Part shown: positions 28,451-38,653 of the stretch, one piece after another | How positions within the stretch are numbered: position 1 is the first letter of the stretch | How the letters are laid out: each line of letters opens with the position of its first letter | Assembly: GCF_014489495.1 (NCBI RefSeq) | Contig: NZ_CP060780.1 | Location: 1,127,001-1,191,000 of the forward strand | DNA from: Sphingomonas daechungensis | Lineage (GTDB): Bacteria > Pseudomonadota > Alphaproteobacteria > Sphingomonadales > Sphingomonadaceae | Reading direction: 5' to 3' | Length of the DNA: 64,000 nucleotides | Notes under the pieces: generated by a model | Told to the model about the DNA's origin: nothing | What the model saw: only the letters and a program-made list of their open reading frames with translations | The model's database searches: none | Translations under genes and position numbers: made by a program

Positions 28451-29324
28451 ATGACCTTGTGCAATGCACTGAGGACCGCGAACCTCGCAACCAAAGTTGC
28501 GAGTACGACGGCCGCGATCGGCAGCATCGCCAGCACGACCAGATCCGTCACGTCCAGCGGAGGGCCCCCGCAAGCTCTCGCGCCATCGCCATCCCGCCGC
28601 CGCCGATGACCAGCAGCGCGATCGCTGCAAGCGCTCCGCCAATCAGGGCGCCGACCATAGCGTCGAGCGCAATCTTGCGCTGGAACAGCAACGCCACCTG
28701 CTCATCCGTCGCGCCGATCCCGTGCATGATCTCGATCGTGGAGCGGTGCGTGTCGAGCGCACCCCTCGCCGCCAGTACGACCGCGGCTGACGTGGCCGCG
28801 GCCATCAACAGGACCAGCGCTACTGCCAACCAGCGAAGCGCCCTCAGCGACCCCAGCAAGGGTGCTACGGTTGCTTCCTCGGCAATGAACCTCGAGCCGG
28901 GGAGGGCGCGGCCAAGCTGCGCCGCAATGTTGGCTGCACGGGCATTCGGAGCCAGTTCGAGATGAACAATTGCCGGGACGGGAAGATCCTTCCCGAGGCC
29001 GCCTGGCCCGACCCACTTCTCCAGGGTTCGCCGCATCTCGTCTTCGCTGACCGGTTCGACGTTGGTCACGCCGCGGACCGATGCCGCAGCCTTCACGGCC
29101 TGGTCCAGCTTGCCTGAAGTCCCGTCGGGAAGCTGCAGGACGTAGCGATGCTCTACCGCACCGGCGACGATCCCGGCCGCATTGGCGAGCGCAAGGCCGG
29201 CGGCAGCGACGATCATCATCGCAAAGGTCATGATGGCGATGACGTAAGGCGTCGGTCCGCGATGAGTCCCGCCGGGCAAGAGTCGCCGCTCGGCCTCCGT
29301 GCCAGCAAGGATGGACAGCTTCAT
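28447..29324 (-). CDS. ftsX: Cell division protein FtsX, frame broken near the C-terminus
   Basis: The permease-like partner of FtsE, which links septal constriction to peptidoglycan hydrolysis. The N-terminal cytoplasmic segment precedes a first helix (TPYVIAIMTFAMMIVAAAGLALA). A periplasmic extracellular loop follows (ELAPNARAANIAAQLG, with SRFIAEEATVAPL). Further helices are LAVALVLLMAAATSAAVVLAA, and, after a break near 28562 (one lost base in a GGGGGCCC run), the last helix LVVLAMLPIAAVVLATLVAR. The repaired protein is about 292 aa. The ATG at 29324 overlaps the ftsE stop. Confidence 0.85.
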
Positions 29325-30021
29325 GGGACTCGCGCGCCCCCGCCGGCGGATTCTTCAGAAGACCGGTCGGGTCGCTCACTGTCCCCTTCTCGATCCTGAT
29401 CAACTGCGCTCCCGGGGTGCGGGCGATCAGGCTGATGTCGTGAGTCGCGACGACAATCGTCGTGCCGAGGCGATTGAGAGCGGTGAACAGGTGCAGCAAG
29501 CGAATCGCCATCTCCGCATCGACGTTTCCGGTCGGCTCGTCGGCGACGAGGAGCTCCGGCTGGCTGATGACCGCACGGGCAATGGCGACACGTTGCTGCT
29601 CACCACCCGAAAGCGTCGGCGGCCGAGCGCTGGCCCGATCGGCCAGCCCAACCCAGGCGAGCATCTCGCGCACCGGACCTTCTAGCTCCGCTTCGCTCGT
29701 CCCGGCGATGCGTAGTGGCAGTGCGACATTATCGAAGGTCGACAGATGCCGGATCAGGCGGAAGTCCTGAAACACAACGCCGATGCGGCGACGAAAGTCG
29801 GGCAGGAAGTCGCGCGGAGCGTCGGTCAGATCCTGCCCGAACAGCTGGATCCGCCCGCGGGTCGGACGTCGCGCAAGATAGAGCAATTGCAGCAGGGACG
29901 TCTTTCCCGCGCCAGAGGGCCCGGTCAGGAAATAGAAGCCGCCTTTCGCGAGCCGGAAGTCGAGGTCGCGCAAAACCTCGGCGCCTGTACCGTAACGCAA
30001 ACCGACGCTGTCGAATTCCAC
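29321..30021 (-). CDS. ftsE: Cell division ATP-binding protein FtsE, no ATG and frame broken at the end
   Basis: An ABC ATPase working with FtsX at the division septum. Walker A is TGPSGAGKTSL, the signature is LSGGEQQRVAIARA, and Walker B is LLVADEPTGNVD with ATHD. No ATG fits. The GTG at 30021 starts at VEFDSVGLRYG, like E. coli FtsE. A CTG at 30033 after an AGGAGG is an alternative, matching homologues that begin SAIVEF. Near 29340 a lost G in the GGGGG run hides the stop; restoring it gives a TGA overlapping the ftsX ATG (29321), about 233 aa. The same read-through makes one long apparent ORF that is not real. Confidence 0.85.
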
Positions 30022-30135
30022 GATTGCCGACAGAGGCCCGCCCTCCTTGTCGAACGGCTTCTTGCATGTGGCCGCCGCCTTGCCAATGGGCGCGCATTCC
30101 TGTTTACCCTCTGAAAACCAAGAACGAGTGCTGCC

Positions 30136-31001
30136 ATGATCCTGACCTGCCCTTCCTGCGGCACGCAATATGTCGTGAAGGATGGCGCCATCCCGCCGAG
30201 CGGGCGTCAGGTCCGCTGCAAGGCGTGTCAGCACAGCTGGCGCGAAATGCCTCCCGCCGAGGGACAGGTTTCGGAGCCCGAAGCTTTAATGCCGGAGTTC
30301 GCCGAGCCAGACATTCAGCCAATCGAAGCCTCCGCTGAGAGTTACTCTGTGGCGGAAGAATATTCGGACGTTGCCGCCGAGGAGGTGATGCCGGAGGAGG
30401 CCGCGCTCGAAGAGTCCTATCGCGAAGAGGAGACGCTCGCCGAAGCGCCGGCTTCCCCGCCGATCCCGCCGGAGACGGAAATTCCCGAGCTTGCCGAAGC
30501 CGCGCCATCCGGACGGCTGGAATGGGTTGAGCGGGACGAAGACTTCAGCCCGTTCGCAACCCGGGACGACGTTGGTGCGAAGCCGAAGCGTCGGCTGCTC
30601 ATCATCATCCTGGCGATCCTGGGAATCGCGGCCATCGTTGCCGCGGTCTGGTTCCTGGCTCCGCCCGAGCTTCGCCAGCGCCTCGGCATTGCGGGGTCCG
30701 GGGATACGCCGTTGCAGCTGATGATGACCCATAGCGACCGAACTCAGCTCGCCAGCGGCAACGAGTTCCTGAACATCAGCGGCCGGATCATCAATCCGAC
30801 GGACGAGCAGCAGAAGATCCCGCCGATCACCGCCCAGCTCCACGATGCGTCGGGCAAAGTGGTCTACAAATGGACGATTCCGCCGCCGATGAAGATGCTT
30901 CCCCAGGCGGCAGTGCCAGTTTCAACAGCGCCGAGCTCAATATCCCGCCCGCCGCGCAGGAGCTGACGGTGACCCTCGGCGATCCGAAAGTCGGCGGCTA
31001 G
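30136..31001 (+). CDS. Zinc-ribbon membrane protein (DUF3426-like), frame broken near the end
   Basis: The N-terminus carries a CPSCGTQY...CKACQHSW zinc ribbon (residues 5-38) of the MJ0042 type. A long acidic low-complexity stretch (about 45-135, rich in Glu) follows. One transmembrane segment (LLIIILAILGIAAIVAAVWFL) lies at about residues 155-176, then a C-terminal beta-rich DUF3426-like part (NEFLNISGRIINPTDEQQKIP). The frame breaks near 30903; one added C links to GGSASFNSAELNIPPAAQ and a stop at 30999. The function is unknown. It is divergent from ftsE. The stop overlaps the convergent small gene by 3 bp. Confidence 0.78.
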
Positions 31002-31219
31002 TAGAACTCCACCAGCGATGCAGTCCGGCGGGAGCCGTCGCGCTCGCGGATCGTGGATGCTCGAACAACACTCGCCTCAAAATCCGCGGGCCGGCCCCAC
31101 CGCATTTCGGCTCCACGAACGATCCGGACCGTCGCCTGCGCCGAGGCCGACGCGACAGTGCGCGAAGGCGACTGCGCGGGCGTGGCGGCGATGGTCGAAG
31201 CGAGCAAAAGCGTGAGCAT
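30998..31219 (-). CDS. Small secreted protein, unknown
   Basis: A 73-aa protein with an N-terminal signal-like stretch MLTLLLASTIAATPAQS and a mature part SARRATVR-like with SAQATVRIVRGAEMRW. No family is recognised. Its stop overlaps the convergent zinc-ribbon gene's stop by 3 bp, a typical compact arrangement. It is retained because the signal peptide and the tight convergent end look real, but it is short and could be spurious. Confidence 0.5.
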   Translation of the reverse strand: MLTLLLASTIAATPAQSPSRTVASASAQATVRIVRGAEMRWGRPADFEASVVRASTIRERDGSRRTASLVEFY

Positions 31220-31300
31220 TGTCGCTCAGCTAAACGCGTCAGTGCCCGATGGTAAACAGTGCTTTAAGAATTCGTCCCTCCGAGGGACAGATTGCCCCCG

Positions 31301-31329
31301 TTGCGCGGCTCGCCATCCCTTGCTAGAGG
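31301..31329 (+). promoter_or_regulatory. Possible tRNA promoter
   Basis: TTGCGC at 31301-31306 and TAGAGG at 31324-31329 with a 17-bp spacer, about 51 bp before the tRNA. A small GTCCCT/AGGGAC inverted repeat lies upstream at 31274-31288. Moderate match only. Confidence 0.35.
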
Positions 31330-31380
31330 CGCGCGCCTACCGGGATTGCGGTCGCCGACCGCTCCCAATCTTCATGGCGT

Positions 31381-31467
31381 GCGGTCGTGGCGGAACTGGT
31401 AGACGCGCAGCGTTGAGGTCGCTGTGGCCGAAAGGCCGTGGAAGTTCGAGTCTTCTCGACCGCACCA
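31381..31467 (+). tRNA. tRNA-Leu (anticodon GAG)
   Basis: Acceptor arms GCGGTCG and CGACCGC pair perfectly, with discriminator A and encoded CCA at 31465-31467. The anticodon stem CAGCG/CGCTG surrounds the loop TTGAGGT, giving anticodon GAG. A long variable arm (TGGCCGAAAGGCCG) marks a type II tRNA such as leucine. It decodes CUC and CUU. It lies alone between the small secreted gene and the usher operon. Confidence 0.93.
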
Positions 31468-31545
31468 ATGAAACGGGATCAGCGCCAGCGGTACGCTCTG
31501 CTGCGACTGAGAATCAATAACAGTTTAAGTCGCCCGAGACGACTT

Positions 31546-34211
31546 TCACTGTGCCGATGCGACGGTCGGTATCCTCGTCACCTGGATTGATCCCAGCCGT
31601 GCAACCGACCTTTCTTCGGTGAGCTCAGCCACGGTGTTGAGGTCGGGCAGGATCTTCGCAGCGACCGCCGAATCCTTCGCTACACGAATCGTGTAACGCC
31701 CATACGCGGCGCGTTCGAACAGGAAGTAGCCGTCGTAATCCGTTTGCGTCGTGGCGATAACCTTGCCCTGCGCGTCGACAAGCTCGAGCGCCAGGCCTTC
31801 GAAGCCGAGACCGCCATTCTTGACGATTGCGCCCTCGATTTCACCACCGCCGACCAGGCCGATTTCCACCTCAGCTGGCACGCCGGGCCGTGGCACGACC
31901 ACCTGCAACGCCTTGCTCGGCACCAGATTGGGGTCGGCAAGGCTGGTGGTGTCGACGCCAACGGCCACGGGCGTGAATGTCGCGAGGCCTCCGACCATAA
32001 CTGATCCCCGCTCGTCAGTGGTCTTCTCTGTAATCCTGGTTCCAGTGGTGATGAGCGCGCCCTTTTCGAACGGCTCGGACGGGTCGCGTACGCCATTGTC
32101 GTTGCGATCGCGGTAGACGCGCGCCCGCACAGCGCCGGCAGCCGCCAACGGCTCGCGCGAAAGTCCAAAGCCGTGGTTGGGATCGAGCGAGAAGTTGAGG
32201 TTGAAGCCCACTGCCACCGAGCCATCGGTCGCCGCCTCTCCGGTCACGGCAAGTGCGAGCGTGTTGATGCGCCGGATGTGCGACACTCGCATTCGCCCGC
32301 GCTTCGCACCCGGGTCGTAAGCGACCGCGCCCTCCCAGTCGACATGTTCGCTCGCCGACCAATAGGCACTGAGTTCGGCCGCGCGGAAACGGCGTTCCGG
32401 CGCGACCTCAAACGTGCCGTAGCCCCGGAGACGGACGTTGCCGATGCCTCCGGAGCCGATCAACGAGACCTCGAGTTCGCCGGGCGGCGCAGGGCCGTTG
32501 GCGAGGTACTGCCTGCGATAGCGGACATCCGTCGCGAGATTGAACCGCCGCAATGTCGTCGAAAGTCGCGCCGCCGCCTCCAGCTGGCTCGAATTGTCTT
32601 CATATTTGATCAGTCGCACATCAGAATGTGCGGATACGAACGTCTTGCCCACAGTGAATGGTGCGTCGACGGCCAGCTTGAAGTCTTTGCCTGATCGGCG
32701 GAGCCGCTGGCCCTCAAGGTGGAAATTGTCGGTCAGCAGCGCCTCGCCACTGACATTGACCTTGCCGAACTTTGCCAGGACCTGAGCGCGGGCAGCCTTG
32801 CCGCCACCGCTCTCCCAGGCAACGCCGACTGCGACGAGGGCGGGGCCGATCGAACGGCGAATCGAGCCCTCCACGAACGTCAGTCGCTCGTCGCCCATCA
32901 GCATCGTGCGCGCAATCGCGCCTACGGACATGCGATCATCGATGCCGTGCTCGACTGAGACAGCCGCCTGGGCTTTCGGCAAGTTGAGCGTGTCGGGCGA
33001 ATCGTGGAACGCGATGACATCGCGGCCAGGCTGGTTGGCGCCCGCCCAGTACCAGGTCTTGCCCTTGGGCACGTTCTCCTGGCCGACGTTGATCATCTCC
33101 TCGCGCGTACGGATTTGCCCCTGCGGACCGTACATGACGATGCTGATCTGGTTCTCGCCGTACAAAAGCTGCACGTCTTCAAAGACATAGCGCGAAGACG
33201 CTGTCGGACGGGCGAAGGCCAGCAGTTCCCCGTTGCGATAAAGTTCGGCCTCCCATCCCACTGGCAGGTCGCCTTCGAAGCGCGTTTTGTCGAACGCCGT
33301 GGGATTGAACAGTGGCCGGTTGGTGACGACCGCGCCACGTCCGCTCGCGCCGGAGCCGCCGAGCCCACTGTCGAGACCGTTAACGTCGCCAAAGCCGAAG
33401 TGCGTCGCCTTGAGCGGCCCCAGCAGCTTTGCGTCGGGATCGGAACGATAGGCGCTCACCCGCAGCGAGCTCGGAATGCCCTTGGAATCCGTGGAGAGGC
33501 GGGCGTCATAGGACAAATGCGCGATTTCGCCGGCCGCGTAGATCGACGTGCTGCGATCGACGCGAACGCCATCGTTGGCGCGATAGGTCACTCCTCCGCT
33601 GACGACGAAGTCGAGCGCGGGTGCACGCCACATGCGATAGGGCAGCTTCACCTGGGGCAGGGTGCTGAGGTCGAACTTGGCCGGCTTGATTTGCGCCGCG
33701 CGCTTCTCGCGCTCGATCGCCAGTTCGACCGGCAATTTCGCATCGGATTCGAGGATCAGCGCCGAGCCGTTGGTGTTCGGCTTGACCCCGATCCCGAACC
33801 AGCGAGCAAGGGCGGTGCTGTCGACGCACCATCCCTCCGGGTTTCCCGGACGGCGCCCTTCACGAGGTTTTCCGTGCTTTTCCCGTACGTTACAGATCCG
33901 GAAGCGATATCGATGGAGATGCGGTGCTCTTCCTTGAACGCCCAGCCTGATGCCTTCTTCGCGGCAAGATCGATCTTCATCGGCACGTCGAGCGCCGCGA
34001 GAAAGTCGCCGAACACGATGCACGTGCCCTCCGGCGTCGCATAAGCGCGAACACCGTCCCCAAGCCGGAGACGGTGAAGGTTCACGTCGAGAAGGAATTG
34101 GCCTTCCGGGTCCGCCGACCAGCTGTCCGCAAGTGGCGTCGCGGCAGGCGCGCCGGCGCACAGTGCGCCGACCAGGGCGAAGGCCCCCAGGATCTTGCCG
34201 CCGCGCAGCAT
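31546..34211 (-). CDS. Alternate-class chaperone-usher outer-membrane usher, frame broken
   Basis: An 888-aa-scale outer-membrane usher of the TcfC/CooC-like (alternate) class that secretes pilus subunits. The N-terminus MLRGGKILGAFALVGALCAG is a signal peptide. The middle is a beta-barrel-like region (RYVFEDVQLLYGENQISIVM, RSIGPALVAVGVAWESGGG). The C-terminus holds two Ig or carboxypeptidase-regulatory-like blocks (RVYRDRNDNGVRDPSEPF, EGLALELVDAQGKVIATTQT). The frame breaks near 33843; one added C joins ENLVKGAVRE to EGWCVDSTALARWFG. It is downstream of the chaperone by 28 bp, so DUF4402-chaperone-usher form one operon. Confidence 0.82.
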
Positions 34212-34239
34212 CGATCGGTCCTGCGGCTGCTCCCGCGTC

Positions 34240-35054
34240 CTAGTTCAAGACCGCGTCGGTCTCGGCGATGGTGAGCGGGCCGTTGTCGCTCGGTTCGACA
34301 TATTGAACCGTCACATGCCCGCTGGCCGAGGCCAGATATTTCTCGTCGATCGGGATGGTGAGGCTTCGCTGCCCGACCTCGGTATAGACGGCGACGCCGC
34401 GCTGCACGGCGATCGGGTCCTTGATCCCCGATTTCATGACCCGAACCTCGCCGAAGGTCGAGCGCTCGCCGTTGCGGGTCAGCTCAACGCTGACGGCGGG
34501 CTTCCCTCTGCCTTGGTCAGTTTCACGTTGCTGATTCCGGCCTTGGCCTCGAGATTGCCGAAGCGGGTGATGACGGGGATGGTCACGCCGTAAATCGGCG
34601 TCAGGGCGAAGGCGATGCCCTTCACGTCCTGCGGCGCCTGCACTGGCGTCGGCGGCGGGACGGCGCGGAAGAGCAGGTGGACGCGATATTCGCCGTCCGG
34701 AAGATCCTTCGGCGCACGGGCGGAAATGCGGATGGTCTGCGGCTCGCGTGGAGCCAGCGTGACCCTCCGCGGCGCGTAGAAGATCATTGATTCCGCGAGC
34801 TTTTCTTCCGCATTCGGATCGGTGACGTCGTGGAGCATCCCGTCCGGTGTCATCCGCCGCAGCTCGACCGAGATACGATACGTCGCAACGTCATCGCCGA
34901 TGTTGTTGAGCACGATCTCGGTGCCGCGACTGCCGTTGAGGACGATGCGCGTCGGCGCGACCAGGAGGTCGCCGACGCCGGCCTGCGCAACGGGTGCGGC
35001 GAGCAGCAGCGGAGCAAGAAGCGCGGCGCGCGCAGCAAGACGAAAGAACGACAT
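34240..35054 (-). CDS. Periplasmic pilus chaperone, frame broken
   Basis: A PapD-like chaperone of the alternate class, with signal peptide MSFFRLAARAALLAPLLLAA. The G1 strand region is VAPTRIVLNGSRGTEIVLNN, followed by YRISVELRRMTPDGMLHD, FYAPRRVTLAPREPQTIRIS and YRVHLLFRAVPPP. The frame breaks near 34505; one added G links KLTKAEG to KPAVSVELTRNGERSTFGEV and the end at 34240. The repaired length is about 271 aa. A strong terminator lies between it and the upstream subunit gene, so it gets less transcription than the subunit. Confidence 0.83.
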
Positions 35055-35140
35055 CGAAATCTCCCACGGGTTCGGAGGGAGATTTGGTCCAAAATGGTTG
35101 ATATCCCGCTAACCATATCGCCCGCGGAATGCAGACAACG

Positions 35141-35170
35141 AAAAAGGGCCGCGGCGAACCGCGGCCCTTT
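35141..35170 (-). terminator. Terminator between DUF4402 subunit and chaperone
   Basis: AAAGGGCCGCGG and CCGCGGCCCTTT form a 12-bp perfect stem with a 4-base loop. On the minus strand it is followed by TTTTTCG, a good intrinsic terminator. It lies 35 bp after the DUF4402 stop and before the chaperone start at 35054, so it likely lowers chaperone and usher expression relative to the subunit. Confidence 0.85.
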
Positions 35171-35204
35171 CCCTTCCGATCAGCCCTTGCGGGCCCTCAG
35201 CAGC

Positions 35205-35729
35205 TTATTGATAGTCAACGGTGACGTTGACGTTGCCGCTGTAGACGCCGTCGGTCGTTGCCGGGACGATCGTGATCGAGCCGCCAACGTTGAAGTTGGT
35301 GCCCGGAGCGCCCGAGTTGGTCAGAGTGACCGAAACCGGAGCATTCGGCGAGAACGACAGGGTCGTGCCATCGTTCGCGTTCGTCAGCGGGCTGGCGACC
35401 GCGGTGATCACGACGACCTGGTTGTTGGTGCCCTGCACGTTGTAAGCCGCCGAAACCGGGGTGCCCGAGCAGGTCAGGCCACCCGAACCGCAGGTGACAA
35501 CGCCGGCCTGGTTCATCGCGACGGTCTCACCGCCGGCAGCAACCGTGCCGAGCGTGATCGTGCCGAAGTCCAGGTTGCGGGTCGCCGTCAGCAGGAGCGG
35601 ACGAACGATGCGAGCGCGCGCCGTGGCGGGCGTGGCGGCGCCAACCGGCGCAGCGACGGCCGGCGTGGCAACCAGTGCCGAAGCCGCTACCGAGGCGGCG
35701 AGGCACGTATTACGAAGAAGTTTCGTCAT
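35205..35729 (-). CDS. DUF4402 pilin-like subunit
   Basis: A 174-aa secreted protein with an Ala-rich signal peptide (SVAASALVATPAVAA). The DUF4402 core has RNLDFGTITLGTVAAGG and a C-terminal VYSGNVNVTVDYQ that reads like a donor-type strand. DUF4402 proteins occur beside alternate chaperone-usher systems and are likely their structural subunits. The intact frame and the terminator right after it suggest this is the major subunit. It is the second gene of the run DUF4402-DUF4402-chaperone-usher. Confidence 0.85.
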   Translation of the reverse strand: MTKLLRNTCLAASVAASALVATPAVAAPVGAATPATARARIVRPLLLTATRNLDFGTITLGTVAAGGETVAMNQAGVVTCGSGGLTCSGTPVSAAYNVQGTNNQVVVITAVASPLTNANDGTTLSFSPNAPVSVTLTNSGAPGTNFNVGGSITIVPATTDGVYSGNVNVTVDYQ

Positions 35730-35884
35730 TTGAGAATCCCCACTTGTTCCGAACCAAAAGTCTCGCGGTTGGGCTGACCGCTGGTCCGCTCACCGTGATC
35801 GCCGCATTAACCCAACCGATTAGAGGTTGCTTCAAGGTCATGGTTACCAAGACGGAAAGGATTCCGCCGTTTTGGGCCATTCTC

Positions 35885-36407
35885 TCAAGGGTATTCCACG
35901 GTGATCGGCAGCTCACCCCGGAAGTCGCCATCGTTACTTCCGTTGAAACGAATTCGCCCGCCGAAGCGGAAATTGAGAATGCCCGCGAATCGAGGCGAGG
36001 GTCGCCCGGCAAGTCGGTGACGATCTCGTCGATCGTGATTCGCCCGCCTCCCATGGAGTGCAGCTGAAGACGCGATGGCATGTCGATTCGAACGGAGCGG
36101 CCAGGCTCCCCCGGATATGCGCTTCGCCGACCATCGCCCGTCCGCCCATTGCCTCAACGGAGCCCGAAGTCTGCCGGGTTCCGTTGGGCAGCAGGGTTGC
36201 CGTGCCTTCACCATCGCCAAGGACGACCAGCCGGTCGAAGTCGAGGCTGGCTTCGATTTGGAGCTCGATGATCTCGCCGGACGAGTCTGCTCTGGGCGCG
36301 GTTACCGGCTTGTCGCAGAGCCTGCACTGGGCGCGCGCGTCGGGGATCGCCGCCAGCAACGCCGCCGCCGCCAAACCCACAGCAAAGAGTGCGGTGCGGG
36401 CCAACAT
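35885..36407 (-). CDS. Second DUF4402-type protein, frame broken twice
   Basis: Signal peptide MLARTALFAVGLAAAALLAAIP, then a Cys-pair start AQCRLCDKPV and a DUF4402-like body (EIIELQIEASLDFDRLVVLG, GDGEGTATLLPNGTRQT). Breaks near 36112 (one C) and 35990 (one base) join PGEPGRSVRIDMPSRLQLH and then GILNFRFGGRIRFNGSNDGDF. It ends RGELPITVEYP, again a donor-like strand. The repaired length is about 174 aa. As the most upstream gene with a distinct N-terminus it may be a tip or initiator subunit, but this is inference. It is divergent from the penicillin-binding gene. Confidence 0.72.
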
Positions 36408-36516
36408 GCGGCCGTGGCTACGGGTGAAACATCAAAACAGGGTTAATCCTGCGGTAAGATGCCGATGGCGATAGCGCTTGTCGGGTGTCACATGAGTTTA
36501 TAATCCTCGTCACACG

Positions 36517-38653
36517 ATGGCCCGCGCCGCTTCGAACCCCATCCGCAGGCCACTCGTGACCGCGCTGAAGATTGCCCTTTACGGAGCGCTGCTCGGCCTG
36601 ATCGCCCTGATCGTCGCGGTCGCGGTCGCCTATGCCAATCTTCCCAGCTACTCGGACCTCAAGAGCCGCACCGGGCAGGGGCAGATGATCCGCGTCCGAG
36701 CATCGAACGGCGCGGTCCTGGTCAACATCGGCCCAAGCTTCGGGCAGTGGCTCCCCTACGACCAGATCCCGGCCGAAATGCGCGCCGCGATGATCGCGGT
36801 GGAGGACAAGCGCTTTCGCTCGCACCTCGGAGTCGATCCGGTCGGAGTCGCTCGCGCCGCGAAAGTGCGCGTGGACACCGGGCACTGGACGCAGGGCGGA
36901 TCGACCATCACCCAGCAGCTGGCCCGCAACATCTTTCTCACCAACAGCCGCACGTTCGGCCGCAAGGTGAAGGAGGCGGTCCTCGCGCTGGCGATCGAGC
37001 GCAAGTTCACCAAGGACCAGATTCTCGAGCTCTACCTGAACCGCGTCTATTTTGGCGGCGGCGCCTACGGCATCGATGCGGCGTCTAGGCGCTTCTTCGG
37101 GCATAGCGCACGCAACCTTTCGCTGGGCGAGGCCGCGATCATCGCCGGCCTGGTGAAGGCACCGTCGAACTATTCGCCGACCGCCGACATTGAGGCTGCC
37201 CGTAGCCGGTCCGAGGTCGTTCTCAAGACCATGGTCGACAATGGGTTCGTCTCGCCGGACCGCGCCGCGCAGGTCGATTCCGCTGCGGTGAAGATCCAGC
37301 CGACCACCAAGCAGAACAGCGTTCGATACTTCACCGACTGGGCGCTGCCCAGCTCGACACGTTGATCGATGAAAGCAACGAACCGATCGACGTCTGGACG
37401 ACGCTTGATCCGAACATGCAGGCCGCGGCGGAGCGGGCAATTGCTGCCAACGCGCCCGCCAATGCCCAAGGTGCTCTGGTATCGCTCGACAGGGACGGCG
37501 CCGTTCGCGCCATGATCGGCGGCAAGGATTACGTCGATTCCATCTACAATCGCGCTACGCAGGCGGAGCGCCAGCCCGGCTCATCGTTCAAGCTGTTCGT
37601 GTACCTGGCGGCGCTCGAGTCCGGGATGAAGCCGACCGACACCATCGTCGATGAACCGGTGACGATCGACGGCTGGACGCCGCGCAACTCGACGCGAACC
37701 AACCGCGGTCCGGTCAGCCTGCGCGAAGCCTTCGCTCTGTCGATCAACACGGTCAGTGCCAAGATCGGCGCCCAGCTCGGGTTCGGCACGATCGCCGACA
37801 TGGCCGCCGCTTCGGTATCACCAGCAAGATCTCGACCTATCCTTCGATGGTGCTTGGCACGAGCGACGTGCGCCTGATCGACATGACTCGGGCCTTTGCG
37901 TCGGTCGCCAACCAGGGGTCTCTGTTACGCCGTATGCGATCCGCAAGGTGGTCACCGCCGACGGCCGGCTGCTCTATCAGAAGGAAAGCGAGGAGGGCCG
38001 AGTGCTGGTCGCTCCCTGGGTTGCTGCGGAAATGACAGACCTGCTGCAATCTGCCGTGCTGACGGGTACGGGTCGCGCCGCGCAGATCGGACGGCCGGTG
38101 GCCGGCAAGACCGGAACCACGAGCTCCAACAAGGACGGCTGGTTCATCGGCTTCTCGAGCGGCCTGACAACCGGAGTCTGGATGGGCCGCGACGATGCTC
38201 GCGCAATTGCCGGATTGCAGGGTGGCACCGCCCCCGCGCGCGCCTTTCATGACTTCATGGTCGTCGCCGTCGCCAACCGGCCGGTGGAGAATTTCCAGAC
38301 CGAAGTGCCGATGCCCGACTGGAACCTCGATGCCGAGGAAGATCCCTATGCCGTCGACAATAGCGTTGGCCCGCCTCCGCTGGTCGACGAGAATGGCAAT
38401 CCGCTTCCCGGTCAGCCGATCGACACCATTCCCCCGCCCGGCCAGCCGCTTCCGGGCCAGCCCCAGCAAGTGCCCCAGACCGGCAATCAGCTCGACCAGC
38501 AGTGGCTCGACAAGGTGCTTCCCCTGGAAGTGCGGACCGCCAGCAACCTCAGCGGCAGCCGGCGCCCCGGCCGCAAGTGGTCAGGCCGCCCCAGCCGGGT
38601 TCACAGCGTCCGCCCGATCCGCTTCAACCGGCCCCGATCCGTCGCAGCAATAG
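36517..38653 (+). CDS. Class A penicillin-binding protein (PBP1A/1B-like), frame broken five times
   Basis: A bifunctional peptidoglycan synthase. N-terminal membrane anchor (about residues 15-40). Transglycosylase motifs are AVEDKRFRSHLGVDPVG, QGGSTITQQLARN and KEAVLALAIERKFTKDQILELYLNRVYFG. The transpeptidase half has QPGSSFKLFVYL, the SINTVSAKIG region and GKTGTTSSNKDGWFIG (KTGT box). A Pro-rich tail is at the end. Breaks near 37345, 37810, 37918, 38523 and 38636 are each fixed by one base, mostly in C runs, giving about 713 aa. The end overlaps the convergent ygjP gene by about 30 bp. No mreB or other murein gene adjoins. Confidence 0.85.

Noticed and set aside
28702-30234. A 510-codon open frame covering ftsE and part of ftsX
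   Set aside because: It is the ftsE frame running past its hidden stop after a lost G near 29340. Its second half matches nothing and opposes the FtsX frame.
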